A stretch of 64,000 bases of DNA from Caproiciproducens faecalis (GTDB taxonomy: Bacteria > Bacillota > Clostridia > Oscillospirales > Acutalibacteraceae). The notes under the pieces were generated by a model, which worked only from the letters and a program-made list of their open reading frames with translations, was not told the DNA's origin and ran no database searches. A program made the position numbers and the translations under genes. The stretch is from NCBI RefSeq assembly GCF_019448085.1, contig NZ_JAGFNZ010000005.1:218494-282493 (forward strand), in the 5' to 3' direction. Within the stretch, counting starts at the first letter, position 1, and the number at the start of each line of letters is the position of its first letter. Positions 1 to 8,281 of this stretch are shown piece by piece.

Positions 1-117
1 CGGTGTCAGCCCGAGGATGGAGTCGCGTACGCAGCCTCCGACAATATAGGCTTCATAGCCTGACAAATTCAGTTTTTGCAGGATCGTCTCCACCTGCGGT
101 GGTATCCGGATTTGCAT
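1..117 (-). CDS. cca: CCA tRNA nucleotidyltransferase / poly(A) polymerase family, 5' end only
   Basis: Only the first 39 codons of this leftward gene lie in the window; the rest runs off the left edge. The translated start contains the motif YIVGGCVRDSILG, the nucleotide-binding GG-x-VRD signature of class II CCA-adding enzymes and poly(A) polymerases. These enzymes add or repair the 3' CCA of tRNAs in the cytoplasm. The ATG is complementary to bases 115-117 and follows a GAGGCGG ribosome-binding site three bases upstream. The fragment cannot separate CCA-adding from poly(A)-adding activity, so the symbol is provisional. It is transcribed divergently from sigG. Confidence 0.8.
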   Translation of the reverse strand, partial: MQIRIPPQVETILQKLNLSGYEAYIVGGCVRDSILGLTP

Positions 118-235
118 GTTTCCGCCTCGTTTGCAAATATTTTCTATTTTACAGGATGCTTAATGATTATAGTATATACGACTTTATTATAGAAAAGCAA
201 TTCCCTTTCCCCATAATATTTTTACTGTTCCTGCC

Positions 236-265
236 GCATGAATCACTATGGCTATGGTAATAATG
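236..265 (+). promoter_or_regulatory. possible sigma-F/sigma-G type promoter of sigG
   Basis: GCATG at 236-240 and GGTAATAATG at 256-265 are separated by 15 bases. This resembles the forespore sigma-F/sigma-G promoter pattern (GYATA, about 15-16 bases, GG-rich -10). It sits 34 bases upstream of the sigG start. In Bacillus subtilis sigG is transcribed by sigma-F and then by sigma-G itself, so the assignment is plausible. It rests on a loose consensus only. Confidence 0.4.
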
Positions 266-299
266 GTAGTAAGTTATTCCATGGAAATGAGGGAACGGC

Positions 300-1070
300 A
301 TGCAGTACAATAAAGTCGAAATATGCGGGGTCAACACTTCGAAATTAAAAGTACTTACCGAAAAGGAAAAAATGCAGCTGCTGCGCCGTGTAAAAGAAGG
401 GGATATGAAAGCGCGGGATGAACTCATTAACGGGAACCTGCGCCTTGTTTTGAGTGTGATTCAGCGCTTTACAAACCGAGGGGAAAATCTGGACGACCTT
501 TTTCAGGTAGGATGCATCGGGCTGATTAAGGCAATAGACCATTTTGATATTAATCAAGGCGTTCGTTTCAGCACTTATGGGGTGCCTATGATTATCGGGG
601 AGATCCGGCGTTATTTAAGAGACAACAATTCCATACGCGTCAGCCGGTCACTGCGCGACACGGCTTATAAGGCCATGCAGGCCAAAGAAAAAATGACGGC
701 AGAAAACAGCCGCGAGCCTACCATTGATGAAATCGCAAAAGAGCTAAACTTGCCGCGTGAAGACGTAGTGCTTGCACTGGAATCCATCGTTGAACCGGTT
801 TCGCTTTTTGAACCGGTTTTTTCAGACGGAGGCGATACCATTTATGTGATGGACCAGGTGGGCGACAATAACGACGATTCCAACTGGCTGGATGAAATTG
901 CGCTGAAAGAGGCAATTCGTGATTTGAACAGCAGGGAAAAACGGATTCTTTCCATGCGCTTTTTCCAAGGAAAAACACAGATGGAGGTCGCTTCGGAAAT
1001 AGGCATCAGTCAGGCTCAGGTTTCCAGGCTGGAAAAAGCTGCGCTTGATAAAATCAAGAAAGACATTTAG
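300..1070 (+). CDS. sigG: RNA polymerase sporulation sigma factor SigG
   Basis: This encodes the late forespore-specific sigma factor, which directs RNA polymerase to forespore genes after engulfment. The 256-residue protein begins with the KVEICGV...SKLKVL segment typical of SigG. It continues with sigma-70 region 2 (about residues 45-120, including the DLFQVGCIGLIKAIDHFD core), region 3, and a region 4 helix-turn-helix near residues 225-250 (MEVASEIGISQAQVSRLEKA). Length matches the family. The ATG at 300 follows a GAGGGA ribosome-binding site. It stands alone here rather than beside spoIIGA-sigE as in Bacillus. A forespore-type promoter may lie upstream. Confidence 0.95.
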   Translation: MQYNKVEICGVNTSKLKVLTEKEKMQLLRRVKEGDMKARDELINGNLRLVLSVIQRFTNRGENLDDLFQVGCIGLIKAIDHFDINQGVRFSTYGVPMIIGEIRRYLRDNNSIRVSRSLRDTAYKAMQAKEKMTAENSREPTIDEIAKELNLPREDVVLALESIVEPVSLFEPVFSDGGDTIYVMDQVGDNNDDSNWLDEIALKEAIRDLNSREKRILSMRFFQGKTQMEVASEIGISQAQVSRLEKAALDKIKKDI

Positions 1071-1160
1071 CTGTTGTTCCCTTTTCCATCACGTCACCTT
1101 CACAATCAGCAATTATACTGAGCGCTGTAATAGATTAGCGATGGAATCGGAGGACATTCT

Positions 1161-3242
1161 ATGCAGCCTATAATTGCGAAGTTCAGAAAAAAGAGTTACA
1201 TCTTTGCGCTGGTGTTGATTGCGGCACTGTCGTTTACTTTAAACTTCTATGCCATTTCAAATTATGGAACCGGAAATGAATATTATGCGGCATGTATCAA
1301 AAGCATGACGCTGAGTTTTAAAAATTTCTTCTTTGTGTCATTTGATCCCGCCGGAATGGTTTCTGTGGATAAACCCCCGCTCGGTTTGTGGGTGCAGGCG
1401 ATTTCCGTACTTATCTTCGGGTATCACGGCTGGGCGATGCTTCTGCCGCAGGCATTGGCGGGAGCCGCTTCCACCGTGATGATTTACATTTTAACCGCCC
1501 GGTATTTCGGGCGGCCCGCAGGACTGATATCGGCATTGTTTTTTGCTATCACTCCGGTTGTTGTTGTTGCTTCGCGTAACAACACCATGGATATGCAGCT
1601 TGTTTTTGTGCTGCTTGTGACAGCATGGTTCCTTTTCCGTTCCATTGACAGCGGAAAATGGAAATACCTGTTTTTGGCGGCACTGTTTGTCGGGCTTGGA
1701 TTTAATATTAAAATGCTGCAGGCATATATGATTTTGCCCGCCGTTGCCCTGACTTATCTGTTTTTTGCGAAAGAAAAAATCGGAAAGCGCATTCTGGCCG
1801 GAATTTTGAGCATGGTGATCGTAATGGCTGTCTCTTTATCATGGGTACTGATCGTAGAGTTTTACCCCTCTGAAAGCCGCCCTTATGTCGACAGCACCAG
1901 CAACAATTCCATGTTGGAGCTGGTTTTTGGGCATAACGGAACCGAACGACTTTTTGGACAAAGCATGGGCGGCGGAGCGGGTCGTCCGTCCGGCGGAGAT
2001 AATTCCGGCTTTGCCCCCCGGTTGAATGATGACGGAAACGGTATGGCTCCCGACGGTTACGGTCAGGTTGCGCCCGATGGGAACGCGGATGGTGGTACTG
2101 GTCAGGGCATGATCGATGGCAATACAGGCCGGGACGCGCGCAGCATGGACAATTCTGATGGAAACAGGCGGGACGATGGCCGTAATATGGGCGGAAACGG
2201 AATGGGAGGTTCTGAAATCGGCAATGCGTCCCCTGTTCGCCTGTGGACATCTAATCTATACGGACAGGGTTCCTGGTTCCTGTTGTTTGCCATTTGCAGT
2301 ATGCTGCTCTGCGTGAATAAATGGAACCTCAAACGGAAAAATGTGCGTCAGGGTGTCTTCATCTTCTGGTCTCTCTGGTTGATTACCACGGCGGGTTTCT
2401 TCAGCTTTGCCGGATTCTATCACCGATATTATCTCTGTATGATGGCGCCTGCCATCGCTGTTCTAAGCGGTATCGGCGTCATTACGATCTTTAACGGATT
2501 AAAGCATAAGTGGGAGAAAAAAACAGATTATTTCCGTCCAATTCTTTTGCTGGCGGCTTTTCTCATTAATTTTGCTTTGCAGGTCGTTTGTGTACTGAGA
2601 TATTCCGAACTGAAGACATGGCTGGTTCCTGTTATGCTTGCCACGGCGGGGTTGGGGATCCTTTTGCTGGCTGTGTATTGCGTAAAAAATAAGCGCGGTA
2701 TTCTGGTGGCTTCTCTGGCGGTGATTGTCGTGTCCTCAATGGCCGCTCCCTTTTACTGGGCTCTCACACCGGTAATGGGAGTCACAAATTCCACAATGCC
2801 GTACGCCGGGCCGGAGCTACTGCAAAGCGGACAGGGAAACCGGAACGGCGGCTTTTCGTTGGATAACGGCAGTTCCCAGAACAGCTCTCTGGAGGATTAT
2901 CTGGTGAAAAACTATCAAGAAGGAAGCTTCCTTGTTACCGCACAGCGTTCCAGCAGTGTGGCTCAGTTTATTATCAATACCGGACTTCCCTGCTACGCTT
3001 ACGGAGGCTTTTTAGGTTCAGACAATTCTTTGACGGTAGAAAAACTGAAAACGCTGGTCGCGCAGGGAAAAATAACCTATTTTTTGTTATCCCAAAACGG
3101 CGGATCAGGAGGCTCTGATTCCGATATTGAGTCGTATGTAAAAGAAAAGGCGGTCTTGGTGGATTCCAGTGAATATAGCTCTAAGACCAGCAATGTCGGT
3201 CAGATGGGCAGTTTGGGCGGCACCCTGTATTTGTTTCAGTGA
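1161..3242 (+). CDS. GT39/ArnT-like membrane glycosyltransferase (YkcB-type)
   Basis: This is a 693-residue polytopic membrane protein of the glycosyltransferase family 39 (PMT/ArnT-like, GT-C fold) group, expected to move a sugar from a lipid carrier to an extracytoplasmic acceptor. Residues 1-235 contain about seven membrane segments. The first outer loop carries FDPAGMVSVDKPPLG (about 61-75), matching the acidic DKPP motif of the family. A Gly/Asn/Asp/Met-rich low-complexity stretch spans about 268-356 and is followed by further membrane segments and a soluble C-terminal domain (about 560-693). Similar Gly-rich insertions occur in other Firmicutes GT39 proteins. The start ATG follows TCGGAGGA. 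The acceptor and sugar cannot be inferred. Confidence 0.8.
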   Translation: MQPIIAKFRKKSYIFALVLIAALSFTLNFYAISNYGTGNEYYAACIKSMTLSFKNFFFVSFDPAGMVSVDKPPLGLWVQAISVLIFGYHGWAMLLPQALAGAASTVMIYILTARYFGRPAGLISALFFAITPVVVVASRNNTMDMQLVFVLLVTAWFLFRSIDSGKWKYLFLAALFVGLGFNIKMLQAYMILPAVALTYLFFAKEKIGKRILAGILSMVIVMAVSLSWVLIVEFYPSESRPYVDSTSNNSMLELVFGHNGTERLFGQSMGGGAGRPSGGDNSGFAPRLNDDGNGMAPDGYGQVAPDGNADGGTGQGMIDGNTGRDARSMDNSDGNRRDDGRNMGGNGMGGSEIGNASPVRLWTSNLYGQGSWFLLFAICSMLLCVNKWNLKRKNVRQGVFIFWSLWLITTAGFFSFAGFYHRYYLCMMAPAIAVLSGIGVITIFNGLKHKWEKKTDYFRPILLLAAFLINFALQVVCVLRYSELKTWLVPVMLATAGLGILLLAVYCVKNKRGILVASLAVIVVSSMAAPFYWALTPVMGVTNSTMPYAGPELLQSGQGNRNGGFSLDNGSSQNSSLEDYLVKNYQEGSFLVTAQRSSSVAQFIINTGLPCYAYGGFLGSDNSLTVEKLKTLVAQGKITYFLLSQNGGSGGSDSDIESYVKEKAVLVDSSEYSSKTSNVGQMGSLGGTLYLFQ

Positions 3243-3274
3243 TAGCGGATTTTATATACAATTTGATTGAGACA

Positions 3275-3310
3275 CAAAAAATCCTCTGTGAAGCTCACAG
3301 AGGATTTTTA
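3275..3310. terminator. bidirectional rho-independent terminator
   Basis: A perfect 10-bp stem, ATCCTCTGTG at 3281-3290 and CACAGAGGAT at 3296-3305, encloses a 5-base loop. It is flanked by an A-run on the left and a T-run on the right, so it can end transcripts from both the glycosyltransferase gene (rightward) and ppa (leftward). Confidence 0.9.
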
Positions 3311-3325
3311 AAAGGCTTAGATGGA

Positions 3326-3856
3326 TTATTTGCAAAATTTTTCAATATAATTATCAATGCAATTCTGAATAATTTCTTTCGCATCAGCAGGTCCCTTGAC
3401 TTCATCAATGGCTGTCACTTTTCCTTCCAGCTGCTTGTAAACAGAGAAGAAGTGGGACATTTCGTCAAAAATATGTTTCGGCAAATCCTTAATGTCATGG
3501 TAGCTGTTATAGGTGGGATCATTAAAGGGAATCGCAATGATTTTTTCATCTTTCATCCCGTTGTCCACCATAATAATCACGCCGATTGCGTAACACCGTA
3601 CCAGGGAAAGAGGACGGATATCCTCCGAACAAAGGACAAGCACGTCCAGAGGGTCGTTGTCACTGGCGTAAGTACGGGGAATGAAGCCATAGTTGGCAGG
3701 GTAATGGGTGGAAGTGTAAAGAATTCTGTCCATGATGAGCAGACCGGTTTCCTTGTCAAGCTCATATTTGATTTTACAGCCTTTTGGTATTTCTATAACA
3801 GAGCAAAAGTCTTCAGATTTAATTCTTTTCGGTGAGATATCATGCCAAATATTCAT
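3326..3856 (-). CDS. ppa: inorganic pyrophosphatase (family I)
   Basis: This encodes a soluble family I inorganic pyrophosphatase of 176 residues, which hydrolyses pyrophosphate to phosphate and so pulls biosynthetic reactions forward. Family features include EIPKG (about 22-26), KYELDKETG, the YPANYGFIP segment and the metal-binding signature DNDPLDVLVL (about 66-75). The length is normal for the bacterial enzyme. The start codon follows an AGGAGG site. A sigma-A promoter lies just upstream, and the gene ends at the shared terminator with the convergent glycosyltransferase gene. Confidence 0.95.
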   Translation of the reverse strand: MNIWHDISPKRIKSEDFCSVIEIPKGCKIKYELDKETGLLIMDRILYTSTHYPANYGFIPRTYASDNDPLDVLVLCSEDIRPLSLVRCYAIGVIIMVDNGMKDEKIIAIPFNDPTYNSYHDIKDLPKHIFDEMSHFFSVYKQLEGKVTAIDEVKGPADAKEIIQNCIDNYIEKFCK

Positions 3857-3884
3857 ATTAGCCTCCTGATTATTTTATCGGATA

Positions 3885-3913
3885 ATTATACCATTTTATA
3901 TTTGATTAATCAA
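3885..3913 (-). promoter_or_regulatory. sigma-A promoter of ppa
   Basis: Read on the minus strand, TTGATT (3908-3913) and TATAAT (3885-3890) are 17 bases apart, which gives a good sigma-A promoter about 30 bases upstream of ppa. Its -35 hexamer abuts the -35 hexamer of the opposing ylmC-like promoter within one 12-bp palindrome at 3902-3913. Confidence 0.7.
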
Positions 3914-3930
3914 TTAATTAATTATATAAC
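3902..3930 (+). promoter_or_regulatory. possible sigma-A promoter of the ylmC/ymxH-like gene
   Basis: TTGATT at 3902-3907 and TATAAC at 3925-3930 are separated by 17 bases. The surrounding DNA is very AT-rich, so the match is less specific than it looks. Confidence 0.5.
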
Positions 3931-3965
3931 AAAGATCGGCATATATTTTTAGGGGAGGTGGAAGC

Positions 3966-4259
3966 GTGAACTGCCGAATCATCGATATGCGCCATAAAGA
4001 AGTTATCAATGTAAAGGATGGAACACGGATAGGATGTGTCTGTGATGTGGAGATAGATACTGTGGACGCCAGAGTAATTGCAATTGTAATTTACGGCCGC
4101 CTGCGCTGCTTTGGCTTGCTCGGCAGGGAAGATGATATTATTATAAAATGGCAGGATATTCAGGTAATAGGTGACGATACTATTTTAGTGAGTTATAATA
4201 ACTGTTGCCGAATAAAAAAAAGAGGGCGTGGATTTGGCGGATTCTTTAGCAATAACTGA
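3966..4259 (+). CDS. YlmC/YmxH family PRC-barrel sporulation protein
   Basis: This 97-residue protein has a PRC-barrel-like region (about residues 3-75) with the pattern KEVINVKDGTRIG...DVEID, typical of the YlmC/YmxH family. Members are conserved in spore formers and are often near sigG, as here, but their biochemical role is unknown. Start is GTG at 3966, with the strong site AGGGGAGG ten bases upstream. The C-terminus is basic and Gly-rich (KKRGRGFGGFF). Two adjacent cysteines (NNCCR) lie near residue 81. Confidence 0.8.
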   Translation: MNCRIIDMRHKEVINVKDGTRIGCVCDVEIDTVDARVIAIVIYGRLRCFGLLGREDDIIIKWQDIQVIGDDTILVSYNNCCRIKKRGRGFGGFFSNN

Positions 4260-4266
4260 AAAAGTC

Positions 4267-4295
4267 TTGAATTCCGCCTCTTGATATGATATAAT
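4267..4295 (+). promoter_or_regulatory. strong sigma-A promoter of rpsB-tsf
   Basis: TTGAAT (4267-4272), a 17-base spacer and TATAAT (4290-4295) preceded by TG at 4287-4288 form an extended -10 promoter. It leaves a leader of about 100 bases before rpsB. That leader contains a short GC-rich hairpin (CCCGG at 4341-4345, CCGGG at 4349-4353) that could be part of an S2 autoregulatory element, which is not shown here. Confidence 0.75.
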
Positions 4296-4401
4296 AATCG
4301 GCGCAATAAAAACACACGTTTCAGCTATGACGATCTGGTGCCCGGTGCCCGGGTGTTGCGTCTGTTAAAGCGGAACGGAGGAAAAACCAAGGAGGATTAT
4401 T

Positions 4402-5139
4402 ATGTCAGTAGTATCAATGAAACAACTTTTGGAGGCCGGCGTTCACTTCGGTCACCAGACCAGAAGATGGAACCCGAAAATGGCACCGTATATCTTTACG
4501 GAGCGCAACGGTATCTACATCATCGACCTGCAGAAAACCGTTAAGAAGCTGGAAGACGCGTACAGCTTTGTCCGTGACCTTTCCGCTGAAGGAAAGTCCG
4601 TACTGTTTGTCGGAACCAAAAAACAGGCTCAGGATTCCGTTAAAGAAGAAGCGGAACGCGCAGGTGCTTACTTTGTCAACGCACGTTGGCTGGGCGGCAT
4701 GCTGACCAACTTCCGTACCATCCGCCGCAGAATTGACCGTTTGAACCAGCTCAAGAACATGGAAGAGGACGGCACCTTTGATCTTCTGCCGAAGAAAGAA
4801 GTAATTAAGCTTCGCCTTGAGATTGAAAAGCTTGAGAAATTCCTTGGCGGTATTAAGGACATGAAACAAATTCCCGGCGCACTGTTCATTGTTGACCCGC
4901 GCAAAGAAAGAATTGCCGTAGCAGAAGCAAAGAAGCTCGGAATTCCGATTGTCGCTATTGTCGACACCAACTGCGACCCGGATGAAATCGATTATGTTAT
5001 CCCTGGCAACGACGACGCTATCCGTGCCGTTAAGCTGATTTCCGCAACTGTTGCAAACGCAATCGTAGAAGGCAAAGAAGGCCAGATGGGTGCAGCTGCA
5101 GCAGAAGAAAAAGTGAATGAGGCAGAAGCCGCAGAATAA
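4402..5139 (+). CDS. rpsB: 30S ribosomal protein S2
   Basis: This is ribosomal protein S2, 245 residues, which joins the back of the 30S head late in assembly. The N-terminus contains the family sequence [19 protein letters not shown], and [21 protein letters not shown] lies in the middle of the protein. The C-terminal tail is Ala/Glu-rich (about 228-245), which is common. The start ATG follows a consensus AAGGAGG. It forms the usual rpsB-tsf operon, with tsf 54 bases downstream, under the strong promoter at 4267. Confidence 0.98.
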   Translation: MSVVSMKQLLEAGVHFGHQTRRWNPKMAPYIFTERNGIYIIDLQKTVKKLEDAYSFVRDLSAEGKSVLFVGTKKQAQDSVKEEAERAGAYFVNARWLGGMLTNFRTIRRRIDRLNQLKNMEEDGTFDLLPKKEVIKLRLEIEKLEKFLGGIKDMKQIPGALFIVDPRKERIAVAEAKKLGIPIVAIVDTNCDPDEIDYVIPGNDDAIRAVKLISATVANAIVEGKEGQMGAAAAEEKVNEAEAAE

Positions 5140-5193
5140 TCGGTATAATGCGTAAATACTAAATACAACGAATATAAGAGCGGAGGAAATAGA

Positions 5194-6108
5194 ATGGCTT
5201 TTACAGCTAAAGATGTTGCAGCACTTCGTGAGAAGACCGGCTGCGGGATGATGGACTGCAAAAAAGCACTGGACGCGTCCAATGGAGACATGGAGGCTGC
5301 CATCGACTTTTTAAGAGAAAAAGGCCTTGCGGCCGCAACGAAAAAGGCTGGACGTATCGCAGCAGAAGGTGTTGCATTTGCCTGCCTGAATGAGGAAGGC
5401 ACAGTCGGTGTTGACATTGAAGTCAACGCGGAGACAGACTTCGTAGCGAAAAATGCTGACTTCCAGCATTTCGTGAAAGTTTGTGCGGATACTGTTATTG
5501 AAAACAATCCTGCCGATGTAGAAGCTTTGCTCCAGTGCAAAGCGTGCGGTTCGGATCAGACCATTGACGGTATGCTCAAGGATAAGATTCTGACTATCGG
5601 CGAAAACATTAAGATTCGTCGCTTCAAGCGTTTTGAAGGCGTGGTTGCAGCCTATATTCATGCGGCCGGAAAAATTGGCGTTCTTGTTAAATTCGATACT
5701 TCCGCGGAAGTTGCGTCGAAGGAAGAGTTTAAGGAGTACGCAAAGAATATTGCCATGCAGATTGCGGCTATCAGCCCGCAGTATCTCAATCAGAATTCGG
5801 TTCCCGCCGAAGTGGTTGAACATGAAAAGAGCATTCTGAAAGAGCAGATTATCAACGATGGCAAACCTGCTGCAATTGCTGATAAGATTGTTGCCGGCAG
5901 ACTTGGAAAGTTCTTCAAGGAAATTTGCCTCTTGGATCAGTCCTATGTCAAAGACGGCGACCTTTCCGTACAGCAGTACACCGATGCTACAGCGAAAGAG
6001 CTCGGCGGCTCCATTTCTATTGTGGACTATGTCCGCTTTGAAAAAGGTGAGGGCCTTGAGAAACGTGAAGATAATTTTGCTGAAGAAATCGCCAGCATGG
6101 TTAAGTAA
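5194..6108 (+). CDS. tsf: translation elongation factor Ts
   Basis: EF-Ts is the guanine nucleotide exchange factor that regenerates EF-Tu-GTP. The 304-residue protein has the N-terminal UBA-like domain with REKTGCGMMDCKKAL (about 13-27) and the core-domain signature ETDFVAKNADF (about 82-92). Length is typical of Firmicutes. The ATG follows GCGGAGGAA. It is the last gene of the rpsB-tsf unit and is closed by the terminator at about 6123-6154. Confidence 0.98.
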   Translation: MAFTAKDVAALREKTGCGMMDCKKALDASNGDMEAAIDFLREKGLAAATKKAGRIAAEGVAFACLNEEGTVGVDIEVNAETDFVAKNADFQHFVKVCADTVIENNPADVEALLQCKACGSDQTIDGMLKDKILTIGENIKIRRFKRFEGVVAAYIHAAGKIGVLVKFDTSAEVASKEEFKEYAKNIAMQIAAISPQYLNQNSVPAEVVEHEKSILKEQIINDGKPAAIADKIVAGRLGKFFKEICLLDQSYVKDGDLSVQQYTDATAKELGGSISIVDYVRFEKGEGLEKREDNFAEEIASMVK

Positions 6109-6122
6109 GAATTCATTGATTA

Positions 6123-6154
6123 ATAGCGCAGGAAAACAATCCTGCGCTATTTTT
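6123..6154 (+). terminator. rho-independent terminator after tsf
   Basis: The 10-bp stem ATAGCGCAGG (6123-6132) and CCTGCGCTAT (6141-6150) encloses an 8-base loop. It is followed by a T-run at 6150-6154. Confidence 0.9.
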
Positions 6155-6244
6155 ATGCCTTCTTTCCGTTTGTCTTTTCGGGCAAATGTTTCTAAATTAT
6201 AAAACTTGACAATAATAACTATATTTAGTTATGAAAGCCTTTAC

Positions 6245-6273
6245 TTTACACAATGCTTATTGTAGAATAATAT
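6245..6273 (+). promoter_or_regulatory. probable promoter of the pyrH-polC gene run
   Basis: TTTACA (6245-6250), 17 bases, TAATAT (6268-6273) would start transcription near 6280. That is compatible only with the TTG start of pyrH at 6298. A second candidate is TTGACA at 6206-6211 with TATGAA at 6230-6235. One or both could serve the downstream cluster. Confidence 0.4.
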
Positions 6274-6297
6274 AAAATGAAAACAGGGGTGTTTTAT

Positions 6298-7008
6298 TTG
6301 CAACCTAAATATAATAGAATTCTTCTCAAGCTGAGCGGCGAATCTCTTGCCGGAAGCGCAACCCACGGAATTGATTTTGATACGGTTCTGAAGATTTGTG
6401 AACCAATCAAAAAATGTGCGGATATGGGAATTCAGGTCGGGATTGTTGTTGGCGGCGGCAATTTTTGGCGCGGCCGCAGCAGCGGAAAAATGGACAGAAC
6501 CCGTGCGGATCACATGGGGATGCTTGCCACTACCATCAATGCGCTCGGTGTTGCCGACGCGCTGGAGCAGCTCGGGGTACAAGTACGTGTGCAGACTGCT
6601 ATTGCCATGCAGCAGATAGCCGAACCGTACATTCGCAACCGTGCCGTACGGCATCTTGAAAAGGGAAGAGTTGTTGTATTTGGCTGCGGTACCGGCAATC
6701 CGTTCTTCTCAACCGATACCGCGGCAGCTCTGCGGGCAGCGGAAATTGACGCAGACATTATCCTGAAAGCCACAATGGTTGACGGCGTATACGACAGTGA
6801 TCCTAAAAAGAATCCTGACGCCGTAAAATTTGACACCCTGTCCTTTATGGACGTACTTAACCGGAACCTGCAGGTGATGGACAGCACGGCTGCTTCATTA
6901 TGCAAAGATAATAAAATTCCGATTCTGGTTTTCAGCATTGACGAGCCTGACAATATTATCAAAGCCGTTTGCGGGGAATCGATCGGAACACTTGTGAAGG
7001 AGGACTAA
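6298..7008 (+). CDS. pyrH: UMP kinase
   Basis: UMP kinase phosphorylates UMP to UDP in pyrimidine synthesis. The protein belongs to the amino-acid kinase fold, with [13 protein letters not shown] at the N-terminus, the GGGNFWRG glycine loop and the [12 protein letters not shown] segment near residue 200. I start it at the TTG at 6298, giving 236 residues, because AGGGGTG lies six bases upstream and the protein then begins where known PyrH proteins do. An ATG at 6277 is in frame but has no ribosome-binding site and lies at the likely transcription start. It is followed immediately by frr. Confidence 0.95.
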   Translation: MQPKYNRILLKLSGESLAGSATHGIDFDTVLKICEPIKKCADMGIQVGIVVGGGNFWRGRSSGKMDRTRADHMGMLATTINALGVADALEQLGVQVRVQTAIAMQQIAEPYIRNRAVRHLEKGRVVVFGCGTGNPFFSTDTAAALRAAEIDADIILKATMVDGVYDSDPKKNPDAVKFDTLSFMDVLNRNLQVMDSTAASLCKDNKIPILVFSIDEPDNIIKAVCGESIGTLVKED

Positions 7009-7010
7009 TG

Positions 7011-7565
7011 ATGAAAGAAGTATTGGAACACACAGAGGACCACATGCAGAAATGTGTCAGCGCTCTGTCGGATGATTTTGCGTCCATCAGAGCGGGCAGA
7101 GCAAATCCGGCGGTACTGGATAAAATAAGGGTCGATTATTACGGCACACCGACCGCCATTAACCAGCTTGCGGCGGTAGCGGTAAGCGAAGCAAGAATTT
7201 TGACCATTCAGCCATGGGATATTTCCGTATGCCGCGCGATTGAAAAGGCAATTCAGACATCGGACATCGGCATTAACCCCCAGAGTGACGGCAAAATTAT
7301 TCGCATTACCTTCCCCCCCCTTACGGAGGAAAGACGCCGCGATCTGGTAAAAGAAATCAGTAAAATGGCGGAAGAACGTAAGATTGCGATCCGTAATATG
7401 CGCCGTGACGCAATGGAAAAGCTCAAGGGTATGAAGAAAAATTCTGAGCTGACAGAGGACGAACTGAAGCAGGCGGAAAAGAAAACACAGGATTTGACCG
7501 ATAAATACTGCAAGCAGGTTGACGGTGCCTTTGAGAAAAAGCAAAAGGAAATTATGGAGATATAG
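7011..7565 (+). CDS. frr: ribosome recycling factor
   Basis: Ribosome recycling factor splits post-termination ribosomes together with EF-G. The 184-residue protein matches the family length of about 185. It has the SIRAGRANPAVLDKI segment near residue 26 and the long helical three-helix-bundle regions flanking a small domain. Two adjacent ATG codons exist: 7008 overlaps the pyrH stop and 7011 is better spaced from AAGGAGGA (6998-7004), so 7011 is used. It sits in the conserved pyrH-frr-uppS order. Confidence 0.97.
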   Translation: MKEVLEHTEDHMQKCVSALSDDFASIRAGRANPAVLDKIRVDYYGTPTAINQLAAVAVSEARILTIQPWDISVCRAIEKAIQTSDIGINPQSDGKIIRITFPPLTEERRRDLVKEISKMAEERKIAIRNMRRDAMEKLKGMKKNSELTEDELKQAEKKTQDLTDKYCKQVDGAFEKKQKEIMEI

Positions 7566-7573
7566 GTAATAAA

Positions 7574-8281
7574 ATGGAACAACAATCTCTTCCAAAGCAT
7601 CTGGGAATCATTATGGACGGCAATGGCCGGTGGGCGAAAAAGCGCGGCTTGCCGCGTTCCGCCGGTCATACCGTGGGCGCGGCTGTCTTTAAAACCATTA
7701 CGCGCTACTGCAGTTCGATTGGAATTAAGTATCTTACGATATATGCTTTTTCGACGGAGAACTGGCGGCGTCCTAAAGAGGAAATCGGGGCTTTAATGAA
7801 GTTGTTCAAGCAGTACCTTGAAGATGCTTTACGCGATTTTTTAAATGAAAATATTAAAGTGCGTTTTATCGGGGATGTGTCGGCTTTTCCGCCGGAACTG
7901 CAGAAGCTGATTCGGGAAACGGAGAAAGTTTCAGAACAGCGAACCGGCATGGTTTTGAACATTGCCATGAATTATGGCGGCCGTGCGGAAATTACACACG
8001 CGGTCAAAGTGCTTGCCGAGGATGTGCAAAAGGGAAAGCTGTCCCCTGAACAGATAGATGAAGCCGCCATTGCAAAACACCTCTACACAGGGGGACAACC
8101 TGACCCGGATCTGATTATCCGGCCAAGCGGAGAAAACCGGATTTCTAATTTTTTGCTGTGGCAGTCGGCTTATGCCGAGTATGTAGTAATGGACATTTTG
8201 TGGCCGGACTTTAAGCCAAAGGATTTAGATCGCGCATTAAGTGAATACGCGAGCCGCAATAGGCGCTTTGGAGGGGTTTAA
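7574..8281 (+). CDS. uppS: isoprenyl transferase (undecaprenyl diphosphate synthase)
   Basis: This cis-prenyltransferase condenses isopentenyl diphosphate units onto farnesyl diphosphate, making the C55 carrier lipid for cell-wall synthesis. The 235-residue protein begins with the catalytic region GIIMDGNGRWAKKRG (about 11-25). It also contains NIAMNYGGRAEI and, near the C-terminus, the DLIIRPSGENRISNFLLWQ substrate-binding segment. The family more often has R-T-S-G-E at this last position. It is eight bases downstream of frr and its stop abuts the cdsA start. Confidence 0.95.
   Translation: MEQQSLPKHLGIIMDGNGRWAKKRGLPRSAGHTVGAAVFKTITRYCSSIGIKYLTIYAFSTENWRRPKEEIGALMKLFKQYLEDALRDFLNENIKVRFIGDVSAFPPELQKLIRETEKVSEQRTGMVLNIAMNYGGRAEITHAVKVLAEDVQKGKLSPEQIDEAAIAKHLYTGGQPDPDLIIRPSGENRISNFLLWQSAYAEYVVMDILWPDFKPKDLDRALSEYASRNRRFGGV

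Noticed and set aside
1708..2250. A 180-codon minus-strand frame inside the GT39 gene.
   Set aside because: It is produced by the Gly/Asn/Asp-rich repetitive coding region and has no ribosome-binding site or recognisable domain.
3239..3835. A 198-codon plus-strand frame opposite ppa.
   Set aside because: It starts at the glycosyltransferase stop region, runs through a terminator and mirrors ppa; no family resemblance.
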